Positions 48,101 through 59,300 of a DNA stretch of 64,000 bases are shown here, piece after piece. Within the stretch, counting starts at the first letter, position 1, and each line of letters begins with the position of its first letter. The notes beneath the pieces were generated by a model. The model had not been told where the DNA came from and did no database searches. It saw only the letters and a program-made list of their open reading frames with translations. Made by a program: the position numbers and the translations under genes. This DNA is from Undaria pinnatifida (Eukaryota > Sar > Phaeophyceae > Laminariales > Alariaceae). Location of the stretch: contig JABAKD010000012.1 in assembly GCA_012845835.1 (NCBI GenBank), positions 9,847,973 to 9,911,972 of the forward strand. Reading direction: 5' to 3'.

Positions 48101-49324
48101 TTTTCGTTATCGTTTGTGTCAGTTTTTAGCGTTAGTGTCAGTGGTTAGCGCTAGTGACAGGTTTTGGCGTTAGTGACAGTGGTTAGCGTTTGGCGTTAGC
48201 GTTTGGCGTTAGCGTTTGGCGTTAGCGTTTGGCGTTAGCGTTTGGCGTTAGCGTTTGGTGTTAGCGTTTGGCGTTAGCGTTTGGCGTTATTAATAGCGTT
48301 TGGCGTTGGCGTTTCGCGTTAGCGTTTCACGTTAGCGTTTCGCATTAGCGTTTCGCGTTAGCGTTTCGCGTTAGCGTTTCGCGTTTGCGTTTCGCGTTTA
48401 CGTTTCGCGTTAGCGTTTGGCCTTAGCGTTTAGCCTTAGCGTTTAGCGTTCGCGTTTCGCGTTCGCGTGTAGCGTTAGCTATATTTAGCGTTCGCTAGTT
48501 TTAGCGTTAGCCTTAGCGTTTATAGCCTTAGCGTTTAGCCTTCGCGTTTAGCTTTAGCGTTTAGCCTTAGCGTTTAGCCTTAGCGTGTAGCCTTACCATT
48601 TAGCGTTTAGCGTTTAGCCTTAGCGTGTAGCCTTACCATTTAGCGTTTAGCGTTTAGCCGTAGCGTGTAGCCTTACCATTTAGCGTTTAGCGTTTAGCCT
48701 TAGCGTGTGGCCTTACCATTTAGCGTTTAGCGTTAGCCTTAGCGTTAGCTTCAACGATAGCGATAGTGTTTAGCCTTAGCGTTGGCGTTGGCGTTGGTGT
48801 TTAGCGCTGGTGTTGGCGTTGGTGTTGGCGTTGGCGTTATCTTTTGAGTGACAACGTTAGCGTTAGCTTAGCGTCGGTGTCAGCGTTAGCGGTGGTTAGA
48901 GCGCTTACTGTGACGTAATTAGCGTTGGCGTTAGCGTTGGCGTTAGCGTTGGCGTTAGCGTTGGGCATCAGCGTTGGGCATCAACGTTGGGCGTTAGCGA
49001 TGACGTTAGCGTTAACATCAGATGTCACTCTGCCTTGTTTGGTGGTGTTGATATATTAAAATACAATAAAGTGGTTCGTACCATGTACGTACCGTGTGGT
49101 CCTGCCTTGTGTCGACGCTGTGTCTTGCCTGCCTTGCCCACAGCACTAAGCCAGCATAGCCGATTACGTTCAGGAGCCCGGTCTCTTCATATCCCCCTGC
49201 CATCCCCGCCGTACGGTAATCCTCCCTCCCCCTTCCCTGCCCATCCCGTTCCTTTGCTCTGCTGGACCCCTCCTTTCCTGTTCCTTGAAGGTTGGTAACG
49301 TGCATCAAGGGTGGGGATGCTTAG
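45163..49324 (+). CDS. ARL1: ADP-ribosylation factor-like GTPase, ARL1 type, five exons
   Basis: Exons 45163-45360, 46145-46288, 47201-47278, 47701-47801, 49291-49324 (TAG) give 184 residues; phases agree throughout. Family knowledge: ARL1 is a Golgi small GTPase that recruits GRIP-domain tethers and is N-myristoylated on Gly2. Seen here: Gly2; P-loop GLDNAGKT (24-31); switch I TIPTIGFN (47-54); switch [19 protein letters not shown] (68-84), which is diagnostic of ARF/ARL1; NKQD (128-131); SALKG (161-165). The residue stretch after RLQ is two residues longer than I expect for ARL1. The last exon codes only [10 protein letters not shown] after the split Trp codon; it matches the family's expected WLV-type end and has a fine pyrimidine tract (CCTTTCCTGTTCCTTGAAG). 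Without it, TGA would follow Trp174 at 47803, an alternative end. The final intron holds a 1-kb satellite. Confidence 0.93.
45460..45580 (+). repeat. (GGTTG)n microsatellite
   Basis: GGTTG/GGTTT pentamer run in intron 1 of the ARL1-like gene, just before the first exon copy. Confidence 0.9.
45620..45708 (+). repeat. Decayed copy 1 of the ARL1 exon 1 end
   Basis: Matches 45273-45366: AGAATGAAGCG-GACGA, AT-CC-ACGATCGGATTCAAT and ACATCAAGTTTCAG followed by a GT donor (GTGCGC). Base changes and an altered frame destroy the coding sense, but a donor-like site remains at 45703. Confidence 0.9.
45832..45912 (+). repeat. Decayed copy 2 of the ARL1 exon 1 end
   Basis: Also matches 45273-45366 (AGAATGAACCGGACGACAA, CGGATTCAATGTCGAGACC, GACATCAAG), then GTTTGG in place of the donor. 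It shares extra upstream sequence with copy 1 (AAGCTGCAGCCACG), so the two copies arose from each other or from one longer unit. Confidence 0.9.
46381..46430 (+). repeat. Decayed copy 1 of the ARL1 exon 2 end
   Basis: Matches 46240-46292: GAGCATCGCCAAGCAGGAGC then TCGTAGCCAGGTTGGAGGTG. The donor-like GGTGGG is kept, and GT-rich G repeats follow as after the real exon. Confidence 0.92.
46561..46620 (+). repeat. Decayed copy 2 of the ARL1 exon 2 end
   Basis: GACCATCGCGAAGCAGGAGC, TCATAGCCATGTTAGATGC, then AGGTGAGTG, a near-consensus donor. An alternative 5' splice site at 46614 is therefore conceivable. Confidence 0.92.
47826..47925 (+). mobile_element. SINE-like tail fragment
   Basis: CGGTGAAAACCAGGTGTTTTC, GGGATGCGAGGGTCAATGG, GCATGCATGATATGAGTACA, then a C-rich end. 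Lies 25 bp downstream of the ARL1 exon 4 donor, in sense orientation. Confidence 0.8.
48008..49010 (+). repeat. GCGTTAGCGTTT satellite, about 1 kb
   Basis: Built from the hexamers GCGTTA, GCGTTT, GCGTTG and variants, often as a 12-bp GCGTTAGCGTTT/G unit, with a higher-order unit of about 60 bp at 48,580-48,730 (TAGCCTTACCATTTAGCG recurring). It fills most of the last ARL1 intron. Confidence 0.95.
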
Positions 49325-52300
49325 ATATGTATGCCCTTTTGCTCCTCAGGGGGGGTGTCATGGGGGCAGAGGGAGAGGGAGGGAGGGGTCATTTTCTTGT
49401 TAGGTTTTCTGTCCCTTGGGGTCGTCGCCTCCTTCTTGTTGTTCTTGGTACTAGCTTGTTTTCGTTCTTGTTCTTCCTCTTTTTCTTCATCGCTGGGAGA
49501 CGTTTCGGCGGGCACTGGCGTCGGCGGCGCTGGCGGCTCATACTGGCGGTGGCAATGCTACCCGGTATGGGGGGCGGGTGTACTCGATGTTCATGCACCG
49601 CTGTAGTCGTATGACCATAAACCCTCGCATACCTTCAATGCTGGGACGGAGCATGTCGTGTTTTCACCTACCAGGAAGAATATATGTATGGGGGGGTGGG
49701 GAGGGATAGAAACGACACGGCCCCACCTGGTGCTGTGCGGAGCGAGGCGCGGAATATGCTTGCGGTTGCGGCGAGGGAGATTGGGGCGGGGAGTCGAAGG
49801 CAAATTACCTGCGGGTGAGGAGTTGCCACGGATGTAGGCGGTATGTGTCGGCATGCAGGGGCTGATTGAACCAGGAGCCTCAATCCGATGGAGGCGTTGT
49901 GGCGGTTGCAGCGGCGGTAGTTGTGGCGTCGACGGGAAAAAGGGGCGGAGATGTGTTTAATTTGACAAGAGTTATCGGCGGTGAAATATCCTACTTGCGG
50001 AGGGATGTCTGGTGGGGACGGGGCGCAGGGCGAGGCGGGTGGGGGCGTCGTTGGTCCGCAGTTGTCGTTTAGCTCCGAGGGTAGCTATTGGACTGGCCGT
50101 TTTTCCTTGTACGGCCATGCGCGCGCGTTGTCGCTGACTTTCTTGCCCCCCCCCCCCCCCCCCCCCAACCCGAGAAGCATAGGATGCTCGCTGTGTTGAC
50201 GTATTGTATCAAAAGTTAGCGCTACGTTTCTTCCATCGACACTACCTAAAACCGCTTTGGGACCCAGCTATCCCGACCAAAATAGGTCAGGTTAGGTTTT
50301 ACCCACCGCCTTACTTATCAAAGAGTAAGAACGCGCAGCAGTACGACCAAGTACCATCGTACGCCCGTGCCGGATGTCTCCGTGCATTTTCAGTTGCGGG
50401 TGGGTATCTCTGTGCACTGTAGTTGTGGGTGCGTCCGTTGTAGCTACCGTTCTGCGTCTAAGTGTAGGCCATTTTTCCTAACTATAAGCCAATGTTAACG
50501 TGGCTTATATCGGAGCCCAGAAGGTATACGAGAAGGCCGGGATGCTTGTTAGTGTGGCCGATGGTGTAATCGTCGCTTTTTTCCCGACCATTTTGCCTTG
50601 ACCCCTCGAAGGGGGGTTAATAGCGATGACGTTGGTGGATCGCGTCGAGTAGGAACAACCTGCCGCTCTTTTCTGTATCACGCCGTGTCCCATGCCGTGC
50701 CATGCCAGCCTATCGCGCGTTTAGGGGCCGCCGTTGCTCAGTTTGGTCCGCGCTGCTGTCTGACGATACGTGTCTATGTAGTCTATGGTGCCAGATGCCG
50801 ACCGATAGTCAAAAAAGGAATATTTCACCCGTGGGAACCTTTGTGAATATTTCTCGTTTTTTTTTGCTAGCTGGGGGGGGGGCATACGGGAGGGTGTCCG
50901 TGTAGATGGAAGCGTTGTCGAGCCGGACAGCGGCGTGCCCCCAACTTCACTTGGCACATCTTTGCCCCGAAATTGATTTTCCATGAACGAAAACAAAATG
51001 TTCACGAGCAATTCCCCAGCGAGTTCCGGCTGGGTTCTCCGATGCGATGTTCATTGTATGCTTTTTGTGTGCCTTATCCGTGAAATCCGTTTTTCGTACG
51101 TCCGTCTGTACGACAGGCTCAACTCTATCTACCAGGTATGCATTTTTTTTTGTCAAAGGCCCGGAAGCGATTGGCACCCATACTGCGACGTCACCGACAG
51201 CCGACACACACATCGACGGCCTGCGTTGTTTCTCAGCATCTCGAGTGGCATGTGCACTGAGCAACGTACACGTTTCCCAAGACCATACTACTATGTAGTT
51301 GTGCCCGTCGACCTAAAACTCATCGCACTAAAAGAGTCTAGGTTTTTGAAGTTCGGATGTTGGCAGCAAACTTTCGAAGCCCACACTTTGAAGTCCATCA
51401 AGTAGCTCCCGTCAAGGGTGACTCGCGAAAACATCGCAAGAATCGGCGGCACGTTAGCTGCGACGGTACGGCCACGAGCAGGGGTAGCTGTCTCAGGGAC
51501 GCGCCGTTTGCGGCAAATCTCACCGTTGCCATGAGTGCAGCATGCTGTGCAGGAGTGTCGTGTCATTTCGGAACTTAGTCTACTGTCTGACTTGACGTTT
51601 GACAGAAAGCGGCAAGGGGGTATGTAACAGGTAAGCAGAGCTTTTTTTCGCCAGCACTGCTGTTGTTCCCCTCATACGTACGCATCACATCCACGACGAA
51701 GTTTGAGGGACGCGGGGAGGCAGATGCAAGATTTTATCCTTGATCGCTGTTGATGGACCACAACGGCTACCTTACGTACATGTTGCATGGGAACCTTCAT
51801 TTACGCACATACACATACCGCCGTACAGCCGTTGACCAGTGTCGTACGCACACGGCGCGTTTTTTTAGCCCGTTTAGCACCGCAGGTCCGACGTGGAGAC
51901 AAAACACTTGGAGTTAGATCAGGATAACTGTAGGAGCTGGAAATGGGTTAAGTGCTTCCCCCCGTTTCGCTGTCGTCATTTTCTATAAAAAACGTCAACT
52001 GTGAGTACAACCGATAGCATGGTTGAAACTTAACTTGTGCAAGGTGCGTGGTACATCCATGTTTCACTAAAATACGCAGCAGTAGTTGCACCATTTTTTA
52101 CGGAAGGTCGTTCGCGCGTGTTATATGTTCGATCCTCATGAAAGATATAGGTCGGTGACTCATTTATTTTCACCTCTCTCCCGTTTCGTATCGCAGATCC
52201 GGGGTCAAATAGCAGGCACTCCTAACCCCTCCGCTACAGCGCACCTTCATTTTTTTTTGTCGCGATAAGTATTCAGCAGTTTCTTCGTCGATTCGCGTCG

Positions 52301-53370
52301 AATTATGCGTACCGCCCCGCCGCCGTTGGTCAGTAAAAAGGCAAGCACACGGTAAACGTCGTAATCTCTTGAAGGTGGCTCCCACCCGTTTCGCAGTAAC
52401 TGCTGTATGTGTAGAAGTGTCGTTCTTATGTTCTTGCAGCATCATCACCGTTGCAGCGGCGAGTCATTTCCAGCACTGTTAATACTACTTTTTATAATCA
52501 TGATGAACTGATTCTACGATAGCCTCCCACCAAATCAGCGATTTTGTACGTTTCCGGCCTGCTCGACACGAGAAATGATTGATTGAAAAAACGAAGAAGC
52601 CATCTTCACGCAAATTTTTGCTTGCACAAGACTATCGAACGATGACGTCGTTTTGGCAAGTGACACCGTCTTTCACGTGATACGGCCGTACGGCCAGGAG
52701 CGGGTTTCAAAACCGGCGATTTCGTTGAAGAATGGTTGGGGGGGCTACTACCGTAGAATGACGGCATGTATCTTGAGTATTTACTCCGTAGCACTGCCAT
52801 CGGTTTCACAAGTTGCGTACGCCAGGTATGCTTGGTGTCATGTCATAGTCCATGAGGGCGCGATCTTACGACTTACGAGGGATTATTCCCACCCCACTCG
52901 TTTTGCGTCATTACGATTCATAGTTCATTTGTCGGCAACTCGTTTCCAACACCGGCGCGTTTCGGATCCTTCACACCGCACACCGCCATCGATGTTACTC
53001 CGAGCGTAGTGTGCCGCACACGTCACAAAAGCTGTACTGGCGAAGAGTTCGGAGAACAGCCAGACTGTAGCTGGACCGCAGGAGTTGGATCGAAGGAGCA
53101 AAGGAAACGAAACGAACACCACCGGTGGACCACCGGTGGAATGTGATATGTGGTGTCGGTATGGGGTGTGGTGGTGGTCGGTCAACGAGAATCGGTGGTG
53201 GGGTGTGGGAGAAAAGGGTTTCCTTAAAGTGTCGAGACAAGTTTTCATTACAAGGGGAGCGGGGATGAACTCCGGCGCTCAGTCGACACAAAAAGGACCC
53301 TGGTCACACCAGGGCACCGCGAGCCAACAGTTAGCTTGAGTAAGAAGCTAGGGGGCCCCTACTGTTGGCC
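49325..53370. other. Spacer between ARL1 and the TPR-JmjC gene; no gene supported
   Basis: Contains an antisense SINE-like copy (49568-49677), a C run of over 20 nt at about 50,145-50,166 and many short open frames without family signatures or consistent splice sites. The promoter of the downstream gene must lie at its right end, but no clear motif was seen. Confidence 0.5.
49568..49677 (-). mobile_element. SINE-like element, antisense tail
   Basis: Begins GGGGGCGGGTGTACTCGATG and continues CGTATGACCATAAACCCTCG, GGGACGGAGCATGTCGTG: the reverse complement of the family tail. Confidence 0.85.
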
Positions 53371-56300
53371 ATGTTTGTGAAGTTGACAGCGCTTCTTGTG
53401 CTTGCGGTCAGCCGCATTGCAGTCGCGGGAGCGCAGGGCGAACTTGTGGAAGCTGCAAATGGTCTCTTCAAGGTGAAAATGCGGCCTAATTAGAATAACA
53501 GCAGTTTACACATGATGATTGCAGCATCATTGAGACTCATACGGCTTGTATGCAGTTAGACTCGTACCGCCTGTACGAGTACAGAGTAGAACGAGTAGTG
53601 GGTACAGAGTATAGTAGTGCTTACAGTAGAACCGTAGCAGCACGCTGTCGTTTCTCTGTTAGGTTGGTGGCAGCACGGCAGTACCAGCAGCCAGATGTCG
53701 AGTAGCCAATCAAACACTTGTTTCCAAACTTGTTTCGAACGAGTACTTTCATGATTCCTCTTTCTTTGTTGCGGCCGAACGCCCGCCCCTCCTTTCTCTC
53801 AACGGTCTGACACTCTAATACTGTACGGGCATTTCGCCGTGCCGCAATCGTAAATTCTGCTGTAGCTCTCGTCGTCAGCATCATCATCACCAACAGCTGG
53901 CACAGCAGCAACAGCGCATCGCAGTAACCGTATTTTTAGCGCAGTAGCTTCATAGTACTGCTGCCGCAAAACAAGGGCAGGGTTCTGAATACATGGGATA
54001 CAGGCCGAGTACAGGCAAAACGAAAAAAAAGCCGGAACGCCCACCATCACCCCTATCGCACAAAGTAGAACCGCCTGGCAGTCCCAGCAGGTCAAACCAT
54101 ACTCGCAGAAGCTATAAAGACCAACCTTTGGGCGAGGGGCGCCTCGCGGAGGGTTAATTCCCTCGAATCAAAGCGCACCCCACTTTTCAATCGACACACG
54201 ACGCGTATGAAATACGTGGAAGTGTGGTGAGCTAAAGCTTTATTTTTCCCCATCCGCCGGAGGATAAAAAAAAAAAAAAAAAACAATCCATTCATGAAGG
54301 CCTGATTGGGTAATTCCCCCCCTCTCACCCCCGCGCCACCGTGCGCGCCTCCGTCTCCGCTCCGTCGCCCGTAACAGCACCACGTGTAGTCCATTTAGCG
54401 GGTCGAACAAGCACCCTCCCCTCCTCATATCCGCACGCCACCCCTGGGTTTCACTGATACAGACGATGAACCTTACAACGACGACTACAAGCAATAGTTC
54501 TGCACACTCCAAAGCCCCTTCCTCCCCTGGGTAGCACCGACGATAAACGCAAACCTTCTGTCGGCAGCTACACACAGCAATACTGCACACTCCCAACCCC
54601 CCACCGGCAGCCAGCCAGCCGACCAGCGAATCAGCAGCTAGCTCCTCAGTCAGCCAGCCAAACAGCCTAACAGCCTAACAGCCAGCCTGCCCAACAATCA
54701 GCCAGCCGATCAGCCAACCAGCGACAACAAGGCCAGCCAACCACCTGGCCAGCCAATCAGTCAACCGGTCAATCAGCCAACCAGCCAATCAGCCCAATCA
54801 ACCAATCAGCCATCCAGCCAGTCACAGCCAGGCCAGCCAACGAGCCAACTCGCCACAGCCAGGCCACCCAGTCGTCCAGCCAGCCAATCAGCCCAACCAA
54901 CCAATCAGCCAGTTACAGCCAGGCCAGCCAACGCGCTCGCCACAGCCAAGCCAGCCAATCAGCCAGCCAGCCAATCAACCAACCAGCCACAGCCAAGCAG
55001 CCAATCAACCATTATTCTAACCCCCCCGCTCCCAACCCGGCCTGCTTACCTCGAACTTCTTCCTTGGCAGCGTCGTGAGTTTACCCAAGCAGAAACCCTG
55101 CTCAGGCGGGCGCTGTTGGGATTCCCTTAGCCAGTCATTCAGCCATCAGTCACTCAGCCAGTCAGCCAATCCGTCACTCAGCCAGGCGGCCAGCCGACCA
55201 GCCAGCGTTCTACCCCCCCCCCCCCCCCCCAATAATGACTAACGACTACGTCCATGCACAAACGGAGGACCCCTCTCCCCCCCCTAACGACGTGCTGCGT
55301 TCCGGCATAGTAGGGATGAGAAGGTCTACGGTCATACGACTACGGCCATGCACAAACTGAGTACACCCCCCTCCCCTAGGAGTGGCCACACCAGAAAACA
55401 AAGTAACTCGTTGGCGGTGTCATCCATAAACAAGAAAGTAGGCCCAAGGTGCCGAAGTACGTCTCACGAGTGGTTCTTGGAAGGATGCAGTTCACCATTT
55501 ATGCGACTCGCCGATCACCTGACGGCGCTTCGCGCTTGGTGCAAGCAACGTCAGGCTTGTTGGTGAAGACCTAACGTGCTCCGTCCCGGCATAGTAGGGA
55601 TGCGAGGGTCTATGGTCATACGACTACGACCATGCACAAACTGAGTACACCCCCCCCTGGCAAATAACTACGCCCTCATCCAACCCCGCCTCCTTTCCTC
55701 GAATCCCTTCCTTTTGTTAGCGTCGTGAGTTCGCCGAGGCGGAGACGCTGCTCAGGCAGGCGCTGATGGAGTCCCCTTCTGATGCACCTGCTCTAGTGCT
55801 TTTGGGACGCCTGAGGGCCACCGTGGGACATCTGGATGAAGCTGAGGGTTTGTACCGGAGGGCACTGGAGGCGTTTCCGGATGATGCGGCCGCCCACCAC
55901 GCCTTGGCAAAGGTTTTCGCGTTTCAGCAAAGGTGTGCAAGAGAAGGAGAGGGGGGAAGGCCCATACAGGCATTTCAGCACTTCTTCTGTGTTTAGGGGG
56001 GGGTAACTTGGAAATGGAGTAGACTACTCTTTGCGGAATATATGTATAGCAAAATGTTTCCCCCTGATATACGATTATTGCTTCTTACGGCACTCCCCGC
56101 TCGGGGTTTCCAGGTGGGAGGAGGCGAAGGAGTCGTTCGAGCGGTCGCTTCGGCTGGACGGGGGCAACGCCGAGGGGTGGCTGGGGCTGGGCAGGGTTAA
56201 AATGACCATGGGGGACGAAGATGCGGCGGAGCGGCACTACGCGAGGTGTGTGGGTGTGCATATCGTTTGCACATTCCTTTTTTTGAGACCGAAGGGTCAC

Positions 56301-59300
56301 GCAGCTTGCAAAGCTGAGCTGTTATCGACCACTCAACTGGTCGAACTCGCTTTTGGCGCATTTGAAATAGTTTTTATTCAATCCTGTTTTGTTTTTATTC
56401 AATCCTGTTTTGAGACCCAGAGATGCTTATCGACCCCGAATATTATATATTTTTCATGATGTCGACGGTCTATCAGTAGACCACGAGGGACAAGGCCGCG
56501 GCAGAGCGGGACTAGGCGAAGTATATGATACTTTTTCATTTCTCTTTTCGGGGCCCAGAGGTATGTAGAAAAAATAAACATGTGATGTATTTTGGTGTTT
56601 TCAACCGTCAACGAGTAGAGGATTGGTTGGGGGACGTTTGGTGCCCAGAGGTATGTAGCGACCAAACAGTTTGCATGTATTTGGTCTGATCATCCGTGTA
56701 GGAGCAGGGGATCGGTTTGGGGAGGGGGGGTAGGCGGTTGGACCCAGAGATATGTACTTCGAAGTAGCAACCCAAGATGACAGGCCTTTGCTCTTACGCA
56801 CCGTCTAAGAATATCAGGTTAGGTGGGGACGGTTGGACCCAGGGACCCCGGGCTTTGTAGTGATAAAAAGTTATGGCATCGTTAGTATTGTTAACCGTCT
56901 ACGAGTGGGAACTTGGGTATGCAGGGTTGGCGTTTTTATTCCCGGGAATGGGTAGCGACCAAAAATTTACCAGGTAATGCGTTTGGTCGTGCCAACTATG
57001 TAGGGTAGGGGTAGAGAATTGGGTAGGGACGTATAGTCAGTTGAACCCCGAGATATGTAGCGACTAAAACTGTGATGTACCAGGTATTTGTTACCAGGTA
57101 TGTATTTGGTCTAATCCGGAGTACGGGGCTGGTTGAGGGGGGAGGTGGGGGGGGGTAGGCGGTTGGTTGGGGCTCGTGGGTCCGGTTTACGATGCTTCTT
57201 GCCCCCGACTTTATACGGGTTTTCCACTGATTTTTTTTTTTGCGTTTTCGATTGCGGCCGTGTTTTGCCCCCCCCCCCCCTCCCCGGTTATGGTAAGGCA
57301 CCCAAGAGGCAGCTGCATAGTAATACACATTGTTGTCTCTGGAATGGCCACACCAGAAAACAAAGTAACTCGTTGGCGCTGTCATCCATAGACAAGAAAG
57401 TAGGCTCAAGGTGCTAAAGTCCGTCTTACGAGCGGTTCTTTGAAGGATGCAGGTCACCCTTCATGCGACTCGCCGAACACCTGACGGAGCTTCGCGCTTG
57501 GTGCAAGCAACGTCTGGCTGGTTGGTGAAAACCCGACGTGCTCCGTCCCGGCATAGTAGGGATGCGAGGGTCTATGGTCATACAACTACGGCCATGCACA
57601 AACTGACCATCCCCCCCCCCCCTGAATTCGCAGTTGTCATCCGTAAGCAAGAAAGTACCCACAAGGTGTGGAAGTCCGCCTCAAAAGCGGTTCTTAGTAG
57701 GATAAAGCTCACGCTTCATGCGACTCGCCGAGCACCTCACGGCGCTTCGCGCTTGGTGCACGCGATGTCTGCCTGGTCGGTGAAAACCCGACGTGCTCTG
57801 TCCCGGCATTGTGGGCATGTGAGGATCTATTGTCATACGACTACGGCTATGCGTTAAGTGAGTACACCCCTCCTCGCCCCGGCAGGAGCCTGGAATTGGA
57901 CCCGAGCAACGCCTTGCTTTACTTCGATGTCGGGGTGCTGAACATCAGGAGGGGGAAGGTGCGGCGACAGTAAAATTGAAAAATGAAGGAAGGAAAATGA
58001 AAATATATGCTGTACAAGAGTGATGCATGAAAATAGAATGACCATGACATAAAAAGTGAAAAACAAGTGAAGGGGAGGAGTGAAAATCAAAAGTGAACAT
58101 AACAATTGAAGAAAAAACGTGAAAAGGATGGGTCGACATACCCACGCACCCGTGTACAACAGCAGCTTGCGCCGCGGGAGTAGTAACTGTGACGACGGTG
58201 GCCGCCGGTAGGGACAGCTCGCGCCGTCGCTACCATGGGAGCTGAGGGATACGCCAGCTAACCAGCTTGATTGCGAATACAATTGGGTTAAATTGACGCA
58301 CGACATGCACGAAAATACGTACAAGTGTGGTGAGCTTGAGCTTTATTTTTCCCATCTGCGGGAGAATTAAAAAACAAAGAACCAAAATGAATACAAAAGG
58401 GAACTATAAATGGGCATAAAATGGGGGAAGTGAACGAAAGTGAAAATGAACGCAAGAGTGAGCATGAAGTTGAAACCGAAATCTACGGGCTGGTGAGAGT
58501 CCTTTCCACGGATTTTCTCTTGATCTTCCATTTTGCTCAGTTCTGTTCTTTTTTTTCTGGGGAGGGAGGGGGGATCCCCCTCATATCGCCCCGCCCCCGC
58601 CTCCGCCTCCTTCATCCACCCTTTCCATGATCCATTTGGCGTTTCACAAAAAAACGGTTCCTGCCGTTTCCCGTTTTTGCTTTCAGGTGGCTGCCGCTGA
58701 CGAGGCATTCGCCAAAGCGGAGGAACTCAATCCGCGGTTGGACTTGACCGTCGTTGCCCAGGTATTATTCTGTATATAATGCGACAAAAATATGGGATCG
58801 ATTGGTTGGTGGGTTGATGAATCGATAGAGAGAATGTTATGGGATGTAATAGGATGGGACGGGATGGGAGGGACGGAACGGGATGGGATGGGGTGAAATG
58901 GGATGGACGGGATGGCATGGAATAGGTTGGGATGGACGGGATGGCATGGAATAGGTTGAAATGGACAGGGACAGGTGGGGGGATGGGATGAGATGGGACA
59001 GACTGAAATGGGATGGGATGGACTGGGATGGGATGGGACTATATGGGATGGGGTACGATGATATACAATGATATTTATAGGATATATTTTAGCTCAACTC
59101 CTCTTCCACATCCTCCTCTTCCACATCCTTCTATTCATCGCCCTCTGCCTCCTCCTCGTCCTCCTCGCCGGCCCCCTCGTCCTTCTCCTTCTCCTCCTCG
59201 TCCTCGTCCTCGTCCTCGTCCTCCTCCTCGTCCTCCTCCTCCTCCTCCTCCGCCTCCTCCTCCTCCTCCTCGTCCCCCTCCCCCTCCCCCTCCTCCTCCT

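Noticed and set aside
54595-55015. Regularly spaced repeats that could suggest a CRISPR-like array
   Set aside because: Units are short, variable and contiguous without unique spacers, and the window is eukaryotic.
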